Positions 27,657 to 37,103 are shown, numbered from the stretch's first letter. The stretch: 64,000 nucleotides of DNA from Streptomyces sp. NBC_01717 (GCF_036248255.1 NZ_CP109178.1:6846001-6910000); one strand, 5' to 3'. Translations and numbers: made by a program. Notes: a model not told the origin generated them from the sequence alone.

Positions 27657-27992
27657 ATGACCACCAGCGACACCGACGAGTCCGTACGCGCGGAACTGAA
27701 CCGGCTCCGCGAAAGCATCGACAACATCGACGCTGCTGTTGTCCACATGCTCGCCGAGCGCTTCAAGTGCACCCAGCAGGTCGGCCATCTCAAGGCGAAC
27801 CACAAGCTGCCCCCGGCCGACCCCGACCGCGAAGCCGAACAGATCGCCCGCCTGCGTCGCCTCGCGGAGAACGCGAAACTGGACCCGGCCTTCGCGGAGA
27901 AGCTCCTCAACTTCATCATCGCTGAAGTGATCAGGCACCACGAGCGGATCGCCGGCGACCCTCCGGCCGGCGACGCAGCCTCCGACGGGTGA
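27657..27992 (+). CDS. chorismate mutase (AroQ class)
   Basis: A 111-residue all-helical chorismate mutase, converting chorismate to prephenate for phenylalanine and tyrosine synthesis. The N-terminal helix ELNRLRESIDNIDAAVVHML supplies the first conserved arginine. The lysine of VGHLKANHKLP and the glutamine/glutamate region of the C-terminal helix follow the AroQ pattern. It is a monofunctional enzyme without a fused dehydratase. No ribosome binding site is seen. Confidence 0.9.
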   Translation: MTTSDTDESVRAELNRLRESIDNIDAAVVHMLAERFKCTQQVGHLKANHKLPPADPDREAEQIARLRRLAENAKLDPAFAEKLLNFIIAEVIRHHERIAGDPPAGDAASDG

Positions 27993-28255
27993 TCCCTCGC
28001 CTCCGTCCGCTCCCCGCCGGCCTCCACCGACCGGGTGGCGTTCGGCGCTCTCGCCGTCCCGGTGCGTAGGTTGGGGAGTGCCGTCGGGGGCTTGTGCTGA
28101 CGGTGTTCGTCGCGTACGACAAGGAACGGGCCGCCGAGGCTGTCGAGCGGGGCCTTCCCGTCGAGGCACCCGGCAGCCGACTGCCTCTCGACAGGGCCCG
28201 GTCGGCGTACCTGCGGCCCTACCCGTTGCCCCCGATGGCGTTGGCGAGGACCGTG
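27993..28255 (+). other. intergenic region upstream of the RibD-fold gene
   Basis: It holds a TAGGTT -10-like element near 28067. The reading frame from 28094 is open into the next gene, but its first 54 residues lack a start site and do not look like the RibD fold. I see nothing else definite. Confidence 0.4.
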
Positions 28256-28840
28256 ATGAGAAAAGTCATCCTGATGATGTCGGTGTCCCTCGACGGATTC
28301 ATCGAGGGGCCGGACCGCGACATCGGCTGGCACCTGGTCGACGACGAGCTGCACACGCATTTCAACGACGAACTCGCAGCGATGGGCGGCTTTCTGAGCG
28401 GTCGTGTCACCCATGAGCTGATGGCCGAGTTCTGGCCGACGGCCGACGCGGACCCCTCGAATGCCGGGCCGATGGCGGAGTTCGCCGGTATCTGGCGGGA
28501 CATGCCCAAGCTGGTGTTCTCCAGGACCCTGGAGCGGGCGGACTGGAACACCACCGTGGTGCGGGACGTCGTCCCCGAGGAGATCATGGCGCTCAAGGCG
28601 CAGCCGGGCGGGGACCTGTCCCTCGGTGGCGCCGATCTCGCCGCGGCCTTCAGGGAGCACGATCTGATCGACGAGTACCGCGTCTACGTCCATCCGGTCC
28701 TCATCGGCCGGGGCAAACCGCTGTTCCGGCCGACGGACGCGAAGAGCGATCTGCGACTTGCCGGGACCCGGAGCTTCGGCAACGGGGTCGTCCTGCTCCA
28801 GTACCGGCGTCCCGAGGAGATCTCCGCGGCAGGGCGATGA
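28256..28840 (+). CDS. RibD/DHFR-fold family reductase
   Basis: A 194-residue protein of the RibD C-terminal (dihydrofolate reductase-like) family. The start RKVILMMSVSLDGFIEGPD and the C-terminal DEYRVYVHPVLIGRGKPLF are typical, with the NADPH-binding GGADLAAAF between. Members are common in actinobacteria and their substrates mostly unknown; it is not expected to be the main riboflavin enzyme. The ATG at 28256 has GAGGA upstream. Confidence 0.85.
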   Translation: MRKVILMMSVSLDGFIEGPDRDIGWHLVDDELHTHFNDELAAMGGFLSGRVTHELMAEFWPTADADPSNAGPMAEFAGIWRDMPKLVFSRTLERADWNTTVVRDVVPEEIMALKAQPGGDLSLGGADLAAAFREHDLIDEYRVYVHPVLIGRGKPLFRPTDAKSDLRLAGTRSFGNGVVLLQYRRPEEISAAGR

Positions 28841-28964
28841 CCTCCCGCGCGAACTTCCGTCTGCGGGGCGACACCGGGTGCCGGCACCGCGGTCCGGGCG
28901 CCGATCGCACCGCACAGCACCGGGTCGGCCGCCGACGACGCCGCGAGGCCGGTGCGCGGGGCGG

Positions 28965-30392
28965 TCAGGGGGAGATCTCCTCCAGCGGCCGGTTGGCCGT
29001 CTCCTCGGCGAGGGTGCCCGCCACCACCGCACCGGCCAGCGCCACCGCACCGAGCATCACGAAGACCGTGGCGACGTTGTTCCCGGCGGCGTAGACCGCG
29101 CCGACCAGGATCGGGCCGAGGATCACGCCGAGGCGATTGACCGCGCCGCCGACACTGCAGCCGAGGGCGCGCATCCGGGTCGGGTACAGCTCCGGCGTGT
29201 ACAGATACAGGCAGATGTTGGAGCCGAAGAAGCCGACGGCCGACAGCGAGGTCCAGATCAGCACCTGGACGGGGGTGTCGGCGCCGAGCGCGGCCAGGGT
29301 CAGCAGGAGCGCGGCCGAGCCCCCCAGGAAGATCGCGAAGATCTTGCGGCGGCCGAGGACGTCCACGGTCAGCGCCACCAGCAGGCAGCCGAGCAGTCCG
29401 GCCACCGAGGTGACCGTGGAGTAGAGCAGGGCGTCGGAGAGCGTGAGGCCGTACCCGTCCTTGTAGATGCTGGGCAGCCAGGACGTCACGCCGTAGTTGA
29501 CGAAGTAGCCGGTGAACCAGATCGCGCCCACCACCAGGGTGCGCCGGCGGTAGCGGCCGGTGAACAGGGAACGCAGCCCGGTGGCGGTGCGCTCCGCGTC
29601 GGTGGCCGCCTTCGCCGTCGGGGACCCGGGGTGCACCGGGGGTCCGGGGGAGTACCGGACCGGCGGCAGCGGTTCGCCCGTGGCGGCCGACACCTTCGCC
29701 TCGATCTCGTCCATGACCGCCTCGGCCTCCGCCGTGCGTCCCCGGTCCGCCAGCCAGCGCGGCGATTCGGGAACCGTGCGCTGGACGAGGAACGCCAGCA
29801 GTCCGGGGACGGCCGCGACCGCGAACATCACGCGCCAGCCGGCTGCGGGCACCAGCCACGCGGCGACCAGTGCGCCGACGGTCAGTCCGGCCGGGAAGAC
29901 GAGTTCGTACAGCAGGACGAAGCGGCCCCGCTTGAAGCTCCGGGTGATCTCGCTGATGAACGCGGCGGCCACGGGCACCTCGCCGCCGATCGCGAGCCCC
30001 TGCACGAAGCGCAGCGCCAGGAACGGGGTGAGCGACGTGCAGGCGACGAGAGCGAGGCCTGCGAGTCCCGAGGCGGCCACGCAGTACGCGATCACCCGGA
30101 CCCGTCCGAACCTGTCGGCCAGCCGGCCCGACAGCAGCGCGCCGATGAGCATGCCGACCGAGCCGACGGTGAGCACCGACGTGGCATCGCCGTCGGTCAG
30201 GTGCCACTCCTGCCGGAGCTCGGGCAGTGCGTACGCGATCAGCAGCTGGTCGAAGGCCTCGAAGAAGGTGACGACGCCGACGATGAGGCGGACGGTGACG
30301 TGCCAGCGGGAGGCCGGCAGCCGCTCGAAGCGGGCGGCTATGGCGTCACGGGCGGTGACGGCTTCGCGGGTGGCGGCGGTGGGCCGGGTCAT
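28965..30392 (-). CDS. MFS transporter (aromatic acid/sugar porter type)
   Basis: A 475-residue, 12-helix major facilitator. The MFS signatures are GRLADRFGRVRVIAY after helix 2, the sugar-porter-like VPESPRWLADRGR after helix 6, and VDVLGRRKIFAI after helix 8. A Pro-rich cytoplasmic loop (about residues 238-275) follows helix 6. AGGAGG precedes the ATG at 30392. It is divergent from the eleven-gene catabolic operon and shares its operator-rich promoter region, so it probably imports the substrate of that pathway. Confidence 0.9.
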   Translation of the reverse strand: MTRPTAATREAVTARDAIAARFERLPASRWHVTVRLIVGVVTFFEAFDQLLIAYALPELRQEWHLTDGDATSVLTVGSVGMLIGALLSGRLADRFGRVRVIAYCVAASGLAGLALVACTSLTPFLALRFVQGLAIGGEVPVAAAFISEITRSFKRGRFVLLYELVFPAGLTVGALVAAWLVPAAGWRVMFAVAAVPGLLAFLVQRTVPESPRWLADRGRTAEAEAVMDEIEAKVSAATGEPLPPVRYSPGPPVHPGSPTAKAATDAERTATGLRSLFTGRYRRRTLVVGAIWFTGYFVNYGVTSWLPSIYKDGYGLTLSDALLYSTVTSVAGLLGCLLVALTVDVLGRRKIFAIFLGGSAALLLTLAALGADTPVQVLIWTSLSAVGFFGSNICLYLYTPELYPTRMRALGCSVGGAVNRLGVILGPILVGAVYAAGNNVATVFVMLGAVALAGAVVAGTLAEETANRPLEEISP

Positions 30393-30714
30393 CGAGGGTT
30401 CCTCCTGCTCCGGGTGGGGGCGGAGCGGTTGGGGAGCCAGGTGTGCGGAGAGCAGGGGTGTACGGGAGTGAGCTGAGCGTACGGGGACGGCGTGGCGTTG
30501 CGGGGCTCGTGAGCTTGTGAGACCGCCCACCACTGCCGTCGGCTGCTCTCTAAGGCGCCTAGCTTCTTAGGGCTTAAGTTTTATCGGTCCGGGGGTGGAG
30601 GTCGTCAAGACCTCCAGGGCAAAAGAGTTTTTACGAAGGGGTCTTGCGGTGAATTACTTAAGCGCTTAGATTTTTAGCTCTGAGGTAACCGTATCGACTG
30701 CAGGAGGCCAACTG
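30393..30714. promoter_or_regulatory. divergent promoter region with TAAG/CTTA palindromes
   Basis: The gap between the MFS gene and the catabolic operon contains CTAAGGCGCCTAG (30550-30562), CTTAGGGCTTAAG (30566-30578) and CTTAAGCGCTTAG (30657-30669). All are built from TAAG and CTTA half-sites. A related palindrome lies in front of the marR gene (41790-41807). These are candidate MarR operators; the last one is 46 nt before the ALDH start. Confidence 0.55.
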
Positions 30715-32196
30715 ATGCTTGCCGACGAAGTGTTGGTCGCAGGGCAGTGGCGGCAGGGCCGCGGTGCCCCCATCGAGACCGTCGACCCCGCCACCGGCCA
30801 GGTCATCGCCACCGTGCACGCCGCATCCCTCGACGACGTCGAGGACGCCGTGACCGCCGCCGTCCACGCGGCCCACGACCCCGCTTGGCGTGAGCTGCCC
30901 GCCCATCTGCGGGCCCGGCTGCTGCACCGCATCGCCGACCTCGTCGAGCGCGACGCCGACCGGCTCTCCGCCCTGCAGACCGCCGACACCGGCAAGTGCC
31001 GTACCGAGACCCGTGCCCTCGTACTGAGCGCTGCGGGCACCTTCCGCTACACCGCCGCCGCACTGGAGACGGCCGAGGACGCGATCACCCCGTCCCGCGG
31101 CCCGTACGTCACGATGAGCGTCCACGAGCCCATCGGCGTCGTCGGCGCGATCACCCCGTGGAACTCGCCCATCGCCAGCGACGCCCAGAAGCTCGCCCCC
31201 GCACTCGCCGCGGGCAACGCGGTCGTCCTCAAGCCGGCGGAGTGGACCCCGCTCGTCGCCCTCGCCCTCGGCCGCCTCGTCCACCAGGCACTGACGGAGG
31301 CCGCACTGCCCACCGCACTGCTCTCCGTGCTGCCCGGCCGCGGCAGCGTCATCGGCGACGCGATCGTCCGCCACCCGGCCGTCGGAAAGATCACCTTCAC
31401 CGGTGGCACGAACACCGGCCGCACTCTCGCGCACGCCGCCGCCGACAAGCTGATCCCCGTATCGCTGGAGCTCGGCGGCAAGTCCCCGACGATCGTGTTC
31501 GACGACGCCGACCTCGAGCAGGCCCTGGCGGGCGTCATGTACGGCGTCTTCTCCTCCAGCGGCCAGAGCTGCATCGCCGGATCGCGGCTCTTCGTCGCCC
31601 GCTCGCGGTACGAGGAATTCGTCGGCGAACTCGTCGCCCGGACCGAGAAGCTGCGCGTCGGACCCGGCACCGACCCGGACACCCAGGTCGCCCCGCTCGT
31701 CCACCACAAGCACCGTGACAGCGTCGCCGCCTACGTCGACCTGGCCCGCGAAGAAGGCGCCACCGTCCGGTGCGGGGGAGCGGCCCCCGAAGGCGACTCC
31801 TACCGTGACGGCGCCTACTACCTCCCCACCGTCCTCGACGGCCTCCCCAACACCGCCAGGGTCTGCCAGGAGGAGATCTTCGGACCCGTGCTCGTCGCCC
31901 TGCCCTTCGACGACGAGGACCACCTCGTCGCCCAGGCCAACGACAGCGTGTACGGCCTCGCCTGCGGACTGTGGACCCGGGACCACGCCAAGGCCTGGCG
32001 GGTCGCCCGCCGTATCGACGCCGGAACGGTCTGGATCAACACGTACAAGCAGTTCAGCATCTCCACCCCGTTCGGCGGGCTGAAGGACAGCGGGATCGGC
32101 ACCGAGAAGGGCCGCGACCTGATCCGCGGCTACCAGCGGCAGAAGTCCCTCTACTGGGGCACCGGCACCGCCCCACTGCCCTGGGCCGCCAACTGA
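30715..32196 (+). CDS. aldehyde dehydrogenase
   Basis: A 493-residue NAD(P)-dependent aldehyde dehydrogenase. The catalytic residues are Cys286 (SSGQSCIAGSR) and Glu252 (LELGGKSPT), with the cofactor-binding Asn in TPWNSPI and the late EEIFGPVL motif. It is the first gene of the catabolic operon, with AGGAGG before the ATG. Its likely role is to oxidise an aldehyde from ring cleavage or from the TPP-dependent decarboxylation, inferred from neighbours. The stop overlaps a potential ATG of the next gene. Confidence 0.93.
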   Translation: MLADEVLVAGQWRQGRGAPIETVDPATGQVIATVHAASLDDVEDAVTAAVHAAHDPAWRELPAHLRARLLHRIADLVERDADRLSALQTADTGKCRTETRALVLSAAGTFRYTAAALETAEDAITPSRGPYVTMSVHEPIGVVGAITPWNSPIASDAQKLAPALAAGNAVVLKPAEWTPLVALALGRLVHQALTEAALPTALLSVLPGRGSVIGDAIVRHPAVGKITFTGGTNTGRTLAHAAADKLIPVSLELGGKSPTIVFDDADLEQALAGVMYGVFSSSGQSCIAGSRLFVARSRYEEFVGELVARTEKLRVGPGTDPDTQVAPLVHHKHRDSVAAYVDLAREEGATVRCGGAAPEGDSYRDGAYYLPTVLDGLPNTARVCQEEIFGPVLVALPFDDEDHLVAQANDSVYGLACGLWTRDHAKAWRVARRIDAGTVWINTYKQFSISTPFGGLKDSGIGTEKGRDLIRGYQRQKSLYWGTGTAPLPWAAN

Positions 32197-32225
32197 TGCC
32201 GACAGACGAGGAGCCGGAGAACCAC

Positions 32226-33212
32226 ATGACTCACGAGAACCGCACGGCGTACGAGAACCTCCACGCCCGCCCCGCCACTGTCCCGCTCGAACCCGTCGCC
32301 CGGCTGCGAGCCCTGCGCTCCGTCGAGCTGCACACCCCCGCCTTCACCGAGTCCACCGACTTCTACACCGAGGTGTGGGGGCTGGAACCGGTCGAGCAGG
32401 ACCGCGACGCCGCCTGGCTGCGCGGCACCGGCGAAGAACACCACGTCCTCGCCCTCACCCGCGGCGAACGCAACGGCCTCGGCCGCATCACCTTCGCCGT
32501 GGCCACCCCCGCCGAGATCGACGAGGCCGCCCGCCGCCTCCTCGCCAGGGGCATCGTCCCCGTCGCCGGTCCCGGCCCCCTCGACCAGGTCGGCGGCGGA
32601 TACGGACTCCGCTTCACCGACCCCGAGGGCCGGCTCATCGAACTCAGCGCCCAGACGCACGCCGTCACCCCGCGCGGCCGGGACGCCGCCGTCCCCGTCG
32701 GCGTCACCCACACCGTCCTCAACACCACGGACATCGACGCCGCCGTCGCCTTCTACACCTCGGTCCTCGGGCTGCGCGTCTCCGACTGGTCCGAGCACCA
32801 GATGGCCTTCCTGCGCTGCAACGCCGACCACCACTGCATCGCCTTCAACCAGGCCGCATGGGCGTCGCTGAACCACGTCGCGTACGAGATGACGTCGGTG
32901 GACCACTTCATGCGCGGCCTCGGCCGGCTCCGCCACCACGGCATCAACCCCCAGTGGGGGCCCGGCCGGCACGGACCCGGCAACAACACCTTCTCGTACT
33001 TCACCGACCCCGCCGGACTCGTCTGCGAATACACCTCCGAGGTCGCCCAGATCGTCGAGGACGCCTGGATCGCCAAGGTCTGGCGGCGCACCCCCGACCT
33101 CTCCGACCTGTGGGGGACAGCAGGTCCGCCGTCCCAGAAGATCCGCTGCCACATGGCGGGCGAACCCGACCCCGGGCCACTGGCCCCCGCCACCGACGAG
33201 GTGTCCGCATGA
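32226..33212 (+). CDS. VOC-family extradiol-type dioxygenase
   Basis: A 328-residue two-module vicinal oxygen chelate protein. The second module has the complete 2-His-1-carboxylate iron site of type I extradiol dioxygenases: His162 (VTHTVL), His217 (LNHVAYE) and Glu269 (CEYTSE). It should therefore cleave a catechol-like ring next to the hydroxyls. The ATG at 32226 has GAGGAG upstream; an ATG at 32196 overlapping the ALDH stop is an alternative. The stop overlaps the next start (ATGA). The aromatic substrate is unknown. Confidence 0.88.
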   Translation: MTHENRTAYENLHARPATVPLEPVARLRALRSVELHTPAFTESTDFYTEVWGLEPVEQDRDAAWLRGTGEEHHVLALTRGERNGLGRITFAVATPAEIDEAARRLLARGIVPVAGPGPLDQVGGGYGLRFTDPEGRLIELSAQTHAVTPRGRDAAVPVGVTHTVLNTTDIDAAVAFYTSVLGLRVSDWSEHQMAFLRCNADHHCIAFNQAAWASLNHVAYEMTSVDHFMRGLGRLRHHGINPQWGPGRHGPGNNTFSYFTDPAGLVCEYTSEVAQIVEDAWIAKVWRRTPDLSDLWGTAGPPSQKIRCHMAGEPDPGPLAPATDEVSA

Positions 33213-34045
33213 CCGCCACCACCACCCGCCCCACTCCCGTCGCACGCCCCATGCGACCCGCGCGACGCATCGGACTCGTCGGCTGGGGCGCCATCGGCCG
33301 TGTCGTCGGCACCGCCCTCGTCGAGGGCCACATCCCCGGCGCCGAACTGACCTGCATCGTCGACAACCGGCCCCTCGTCGACGCCCCCGCACCCCAACTG
33401 TCCTTCGAGGACGCCCTCACCGTCTGCGACCTCATCGTCGAAGCCGCAGGCCAGGGCGTCGTACGGGAGTGGGCCGAGCGGGTCCTCGACAGCGGCGCCG
33501 ACCTGCTGATCGCGTCCACCGGAGCACTCGTCGACCCCGAACTCGTCGACCGGCTGCGCGCGGCCGGCCCCGGACGCGTGTACTTCACCGGCGGCGCCGT
33601 CGGCGGACTCGACCTCCTGCAGGCCGTCACGGGGCTGGGCGCCCTCACCTCCGTACGCCTGACCACCACCAAACTGCCCGCCACCCTCCACCAGCCGTGG
33701 ATGGACACCGAGCTCACCGAACGACTGCGGACCACCACCGAACCGGTGGAGGTGATGCGCGGCACCGCCCGCGACGTCCCGGTGAAGTTCCCCAAGTCCA
33801 CCAACGTCGCCGCATCCGTGGCCCTCGCGACCGGGGACCCCGACCTCGTCGAGGTCGTCGTCGTCGCCGACCCGGCCGCCACCCTCACCCGGCACGTCAT
33901 CGAGGCGGACGGCCCGCACGGCACCTACCGCTTCGAGGTCGCCCACCGGCCCGACGCCACGAACCCCGCCACCAGCCAGGTCGTGCCGCACGCCGTACTG
34001 CGCAGCCTCGCGGCCGTCGTCGGCCGGGCAGGACAGATCCTGTGA
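33209..34045 (+). CDS. aspartate dehydrogenase-like NAD(P)-dependent protein
   Basis: A 278-residue protein of the aspartate dehydrogenase (NadX-like) family. The Rossmann motif is GLVGWGAIGRVVGTAL, with the characteristic STGALVDPELV, GGAVGGLDLL and PKSTNVAASVALA. True family members oxidise L-aspartate to iminoaspartate, but homologues also occur in catabolic clusters with ALDH and TPP enzymes where the substrate is not known. It is coupled by ATGA to the dioxygenase gene and by GTGA to the hydrolase gene. No nadA/nadC is nearby, so a NAD-synthesis role is unlikely. Confidence 0.8.
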   Translation: MTATTTRPTPVARPMRPARRIGLVGWGAIGRVVGTALVEGHIPGAELTCIVDNRPLVDAPAPQLSFEDALTVCDLIVEAAGQGVVREWAERVLDSGADLLIASTGALVDPELVDRLRAAGPGRVYFTGGAVGGLDLLQAVTGLGALTSVRLTTTKLPATLHQPWMDTELTERLRTTTEPVEVMRGTARDVPVKFPKSTNVAASVALATGDPDLVEVVVVADPAATLTRHVIEADGPHGTYRFEVAHRPDATNPATSQVVPHAVLRSLAAVVGRAGQIL

Positions 34046-34842
34046 CCGCCACCCTCACCACCGCGGCCGTCCACACCCAGGAGGCCGGGAACCCCGACGC
34101 ACCGCTGCTGCTCTGCCTGCACGGCATCGGCTCCTCCTCCGCCGCCTTCGCCCCGCAGCTCGCCGGACTCTCCGACCAGGTACGGGTCGTCGCCTGGGAC
34201 GCCCCCGGGTACGCGGCCTCCGCCGACCCCGGCCGGGCCCCCGGCCTCGACGGCTACGCCGACACCGCGGCCGCGCTGATCCGTGACCGCGGCGGCCGCG
34301 CCCATGTCCTCGGCGTCTCCTGGGGCGGCGTCATCGCCCTGCGCCTTGCCGCCCGCCACCCCGACCTCGTCGAGTCCCTGATCGTCGCCGACTCCAGCCG
34401 CGGCTCCGGCACCGACCCGGACAAGGCAGCCGCCATGCGCGCCCGCGCGGCACAGCTCACCGCCGAAGGCCCGGACGCCTTCGCCGCCGCCCGCGGCCCG
34501 CGCCTCGTCTCCGCCGACGCCCCCGCCGAACTCGTCGAACGCGTCGTGGCGACCATGGCCGCCTCCATCCGTACCCCCGGATACGGCTACGCCGCCGACG
34601 CGATGGCCGAGGCCGACCTCACCGACGACCTGCCCGCCATCACCGCACCGGCCCTCGTCCTCTGCGGCGAGCAGGACACCGTCACCGGAACCGAGGAGTC
34701 CCAAGCCATCGCGGGCGGCCTCGCCAAGTCCGTGTACGTGACCCTCTCCGGCGCCGGACACCTCTCCAACCAGGAACGGCCCGAGGCCTTCAACGCCTGG
34801 GTCCGCGCCCACCTCCACGTCGTCGCCCGCACCCCCGCGTGA
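34042..34842 (+). CDS. alpha/beta-fold hydrolase
   Basis: A 266-residue hydrolase. The nucleophile is Ser93 (GVSWGG), the acid is Asp212 (GEQDTVT) and the base is His240 (GAGHLSN), with the oxyanion segment LHGIGSSS. In operons with an extradiol dioxygenase such enzymes often hydrolyse the C-C bond of the ring-cleavage product, which is the likely role here. The GTG start at 34042 overlaps the preceding stop. Confidence 0.88.
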   Translation: MTATLTTAAVHTQEAGNPDAPLLLCLHGIGSSSAAFAPQLAGLSDQVRVVAWDAPGYAASADPGRAPGLDGYADTAAALIRDRGGRAHVLGVSWGGVIALRLAARHPDLVESLIVADSSRGSGTDPDKAAAMRARAAQLTAEGPDAFAAARGPRLVSADAPAELVERVVATMAASIRTPGYGYAADAMAEADLTDDLPAITAPALVLCGEQDTVTGTEESQAIAGGLAKSVYVTLSGAGHLSNQERPEAFNAWVRAHLHVVARTPA

Positions 34843-34886
34843 CGACGGCCCGCCCCCACCCGCACCAACGAACCGAGGAGCAACCC

Positions 34887-35408
34887 GTGCCCATCGACAA
34901 CACCCCCTACGAGACCGACGGCGACCTCGCGAAGTACACCGACTCGCTCATCGCAACCAAGGACTCCCGCGAGCCCGACTGGAACACCCTCTCCTTCCAG
35001 GCGAAGGCCGGCGACCAGTACAAGCGCGCCCAGATCCGCTACGTCGGCTCCGGCGCCACCGGCAACCACGAGAACGACAACCGCATCATCCCGTCCGGCG
35101 GCTTCACCTTCTCCAACATGCTGCTGCCGCCCGGCGCGGAGGGCCCCGAGCACACCCACCACGACGTCGAGGAAGCCTTCTTCGTCCTCGAGGGCCAGGT
35201 CAGGGTCGGCATCCACCGCGGCGCCGACGAGGTCGAGTACCGCACCCTCGGCTACCGCGACATGATCGTCGTGCCCGCCGGAGTGGCCCGCTCGCTGAAG
35301 AACGAGGGCGACATCGACGCCCTGTTCTGCGTCATCATCGGCACGCAGAAGCCGCAGGTCCCGACGTACCCCGAGCACTCCCCGATGCACGGCATCACCC
35401 GCGACTGA
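34887..35408 (+). CDS. cupin-domain protein
   Basis: A 173-residue single-cupin protein. Cupin motif 1 is visible as EHTHHDVEEAFFVLEGQVRVG (two His and a Glu as metal ligands, quoted in part), and motif 2 lies around DMIVVPAGVARSLKN. Metal-dependent isomerase, decarboxylase or dioxygenase roles are possible. I chose the GTG at 34887 for its GAGGAG; an overlapping GTG at 34839 is possible. The stop overlaps the next gene (TGATG). Confidence 0.8.
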   Translation: MPIDNTPYETDGDLAKYTDSLIATKDSREPDWNTLSFQAKAGDQYKRAQIRYVGSGATGNHENDNRIIPSGGFTFSNMLLPPGAEGPEHTHHDVEEAFFVLEGQVRVGIHRGADEVEYRTLGYRDMIVVPAGVARSLKNEGDIDALFCVIIGTQKPQVPTYPEHSPMHGITRD

Positions 35409-36184
35409 TGGCCGCCGACGACACCTCCCGTACAGCGGGCGGCCCCCGTACGGTCGTCGTCACCGGCGCGGGCCGCGGCCTGGGACTGGCCGCGGCCCGC
35501 CGGATCGGCGCCGACGGCTACCGAGTCGTCATCGCCGAACTCGACGAACGGACCGGCAAGCAGGCCGCCGACGACCTGCGCGCCGACGGCATCACCGCCG
35601 ACTTCCACCCGCTCGACGTCGCCGACCCGGACTCCGTCGACGCCCTCGCCACCACCCTCACCGGCGACGGCACCAGGCTCCACGGCCTGGTCAACAACGC
35701 CGGTCTGGCGAACGCGGTCGGCGGGAAGCCGTTCCACGAGATCGACGTACAGGCGTGGGACCGCATCATGACGGTCAACGCCCGAGGCCCCTGGCTCGTC
35801 GCCCGCGCCCTCCTGCCGCTCATGAAGGCAGGCGGCGGCGGCCGGATCGTCAACCTCGCCTCGGACGCGGCGCTGTACGGGTCGCCCCGCCTCGCCCACT
35901 ACATCGCCTCCAAGGGCGCCGTCATCTCCCTGACCCGGGCCATGGCCCGCGAGACCGGAGACCTCGGGATCACCGTCAACGCGGTCGCCCCCGGACTGAC
36001 CGAGGGGGAGTCCTCCGTCGACATCCCCGCCGAACGGCACGAGCTGTACCGGCTGAACCGGGCGATCTCCCGGCCCCAGCAACCGGCGGACCTGGTCGGC
36101 CTGATCGCCTTCCTCGTCGGCGACGAGTCCGGCTACATCACCGGCCAGACCTTCGCCGTCAACGGCGGCTTCACCATGCACTGA
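35408..36184 (+). CDS. short-chain dehydrogenase/reductase 1
   Basis: A 258-residue SDR. TGAGRGLGLAAARRIG binds the cofactor, NNAGLAN follows, and the active site is NLASDAALYGSPRLAHYIASKG with the YxxxK tyrosine and lysine (motif shown in part). The NGGFTMH C-terminus is typical. It is coupled to the cupin gene. It may dehydrogenate a dihydrodiol or an alcohol in the pathway; substrate unknown. Confidence 0.88.
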   Translation: MAADDTSRTAGGPRTVVVTGAGRGLGLAAARRIGADGYRVVIAELDERTGKQAADDLRADGITADFHPLDVADPDSVDALATTLTGDGTRLHGLVNNAGLANAVGGKPFHEIDVQAWDRIMTVNARGPWLVARALLPLMKAGGGGRIVNLASDAALYGSPRLAHYIASKGAVISLTRAMARETGDLGITVNAVAPGLTEGESSVDIPAERHELYRLNRAISRPQQPADLVGLIAFLVGDESGYITGQTFAVNGGFTMH

Positions 36185-36272
36185 CCCCGCGGGCATCACC
36201 GCCGCACCGGACCCCGCGGGGCTCCGGTGCGGCGACCGCCCCAGGACACCCCCTCACACCAAGGAGTACGAG

Positions 36273-37058
36273 ATGGACCTCGGCCTCGCCGACCGCAGCA
36301 TCCTCGTCACCGGCGGCAGCTCCGGCGTCGGCCTCGCCACGGTCCGCATGCTGCTCGCCGAAGGCGCCCGCGTCGCCACCTGCGGCCGCCGCGCCGACGC
36401 CCTCACCACCGCCCTCGACGGACTCGCCGGACCGGACAGGCTGCACCACGCCCCCTGCGACGTACGCGACGAAGCGGCAGTCGCAGCGTTCACCGAAGAA
36501 GCCGCCGACCGCTTCGGCGGCCTCGACGGACTCGTCAACAACGCCGGCGCCTCCCGGATGAAACCCTTCGCCGAGACCACCGCCGACGACTGGCGGGACG
36601 AACTCGAACTCAAATTCTTCGGCGTCCTCAACCCCCTCCACGCCGCCCTGCCCCACCTGCGCAAGTCCGGCAACGCCTCCGTCGTCAACATCAACGCCGT
36701 ACTCGCCAAACAGCCCGAGACCCGGCTCATGACCACCAGCGCCGCCCGCGCCGGCATCCTCAACCTCTCGACCTCCCTGTCGAAGGAACTCGCCCCCGAC
36801 GGCATCCGCGTCAACTCCGTCTGCCTCGGCCTCGTCGACACCGGACAGTGGGAACGCCGCTACGCGGCATCCGGCAGCCCCCTCGACTACGCCGCCTGGC
36901 AGGCCGAACTCGCCGCGGACCGGGGCATCGCACTCGGCCGCCTCGGCAACGCCGACGAAGTCGCGTACGCCGTCACCACCCTGCTCTCACCCCGGGCCTC
37001 GTACATCACCGGCACCACCGTCGACGTCTGCGGCGGCGTCAACCGATCCATCGCATAA
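36273..37058 (+). CDS. short-chain dehydrogenase/reductase 2 (active-site Tyr not in the usual YxxxK)
   Basis: A 261-residue SDR. The cofactor motif TGGSSGVGLATVRML and NNAGASR are normal. At the usual YxxxK position the sequence reads TRLMTTSAARAGILNLS, so the catalytic tyrosine and lysine are replaced (TSAARAG). This is unlike its neighbour SDR and suggests a changed mechanism or a non-redox role. AAGGAG precedes the ATG at 36273. The C-terminal GTTVDVCGGVNRS is typical of the fold. Confidence 0.85.
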   Translation: MDLGLADRSILVTGGSSGVGLATVRMLLAEGARVATCGRRADALTTALDGLAGPDRLHHAPCDVRDEAAVAAFTEEAADRFGGLDGLVNNAGASRMKPFAETTADDWRDELELKFFGVLNPLHAALPHLRKSGNASVVNINAVLAKQPETRLMTTSAARAGILNLSTSLSKELAPDGIRVNSVCLGLVDTGQWERRYAASGSPLDYAAWQAELAADRGIALGRLGNADEVAYAVTTLLSPRASYITGTTVDVCGGVNRSIA

Positions 37059-37103
37059 CACCCAACCCCCACCCCCGTTCACGTACCTCAGGAGCGCAAC
37101 GAC

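Noticed and set aside
28094..28255. 54-residue N-terminal extension of the RibD-fold protein
   Set aside because: The family starts at RKVILMMSVSLDGF, and the ATG at 28256 has its own binding site.
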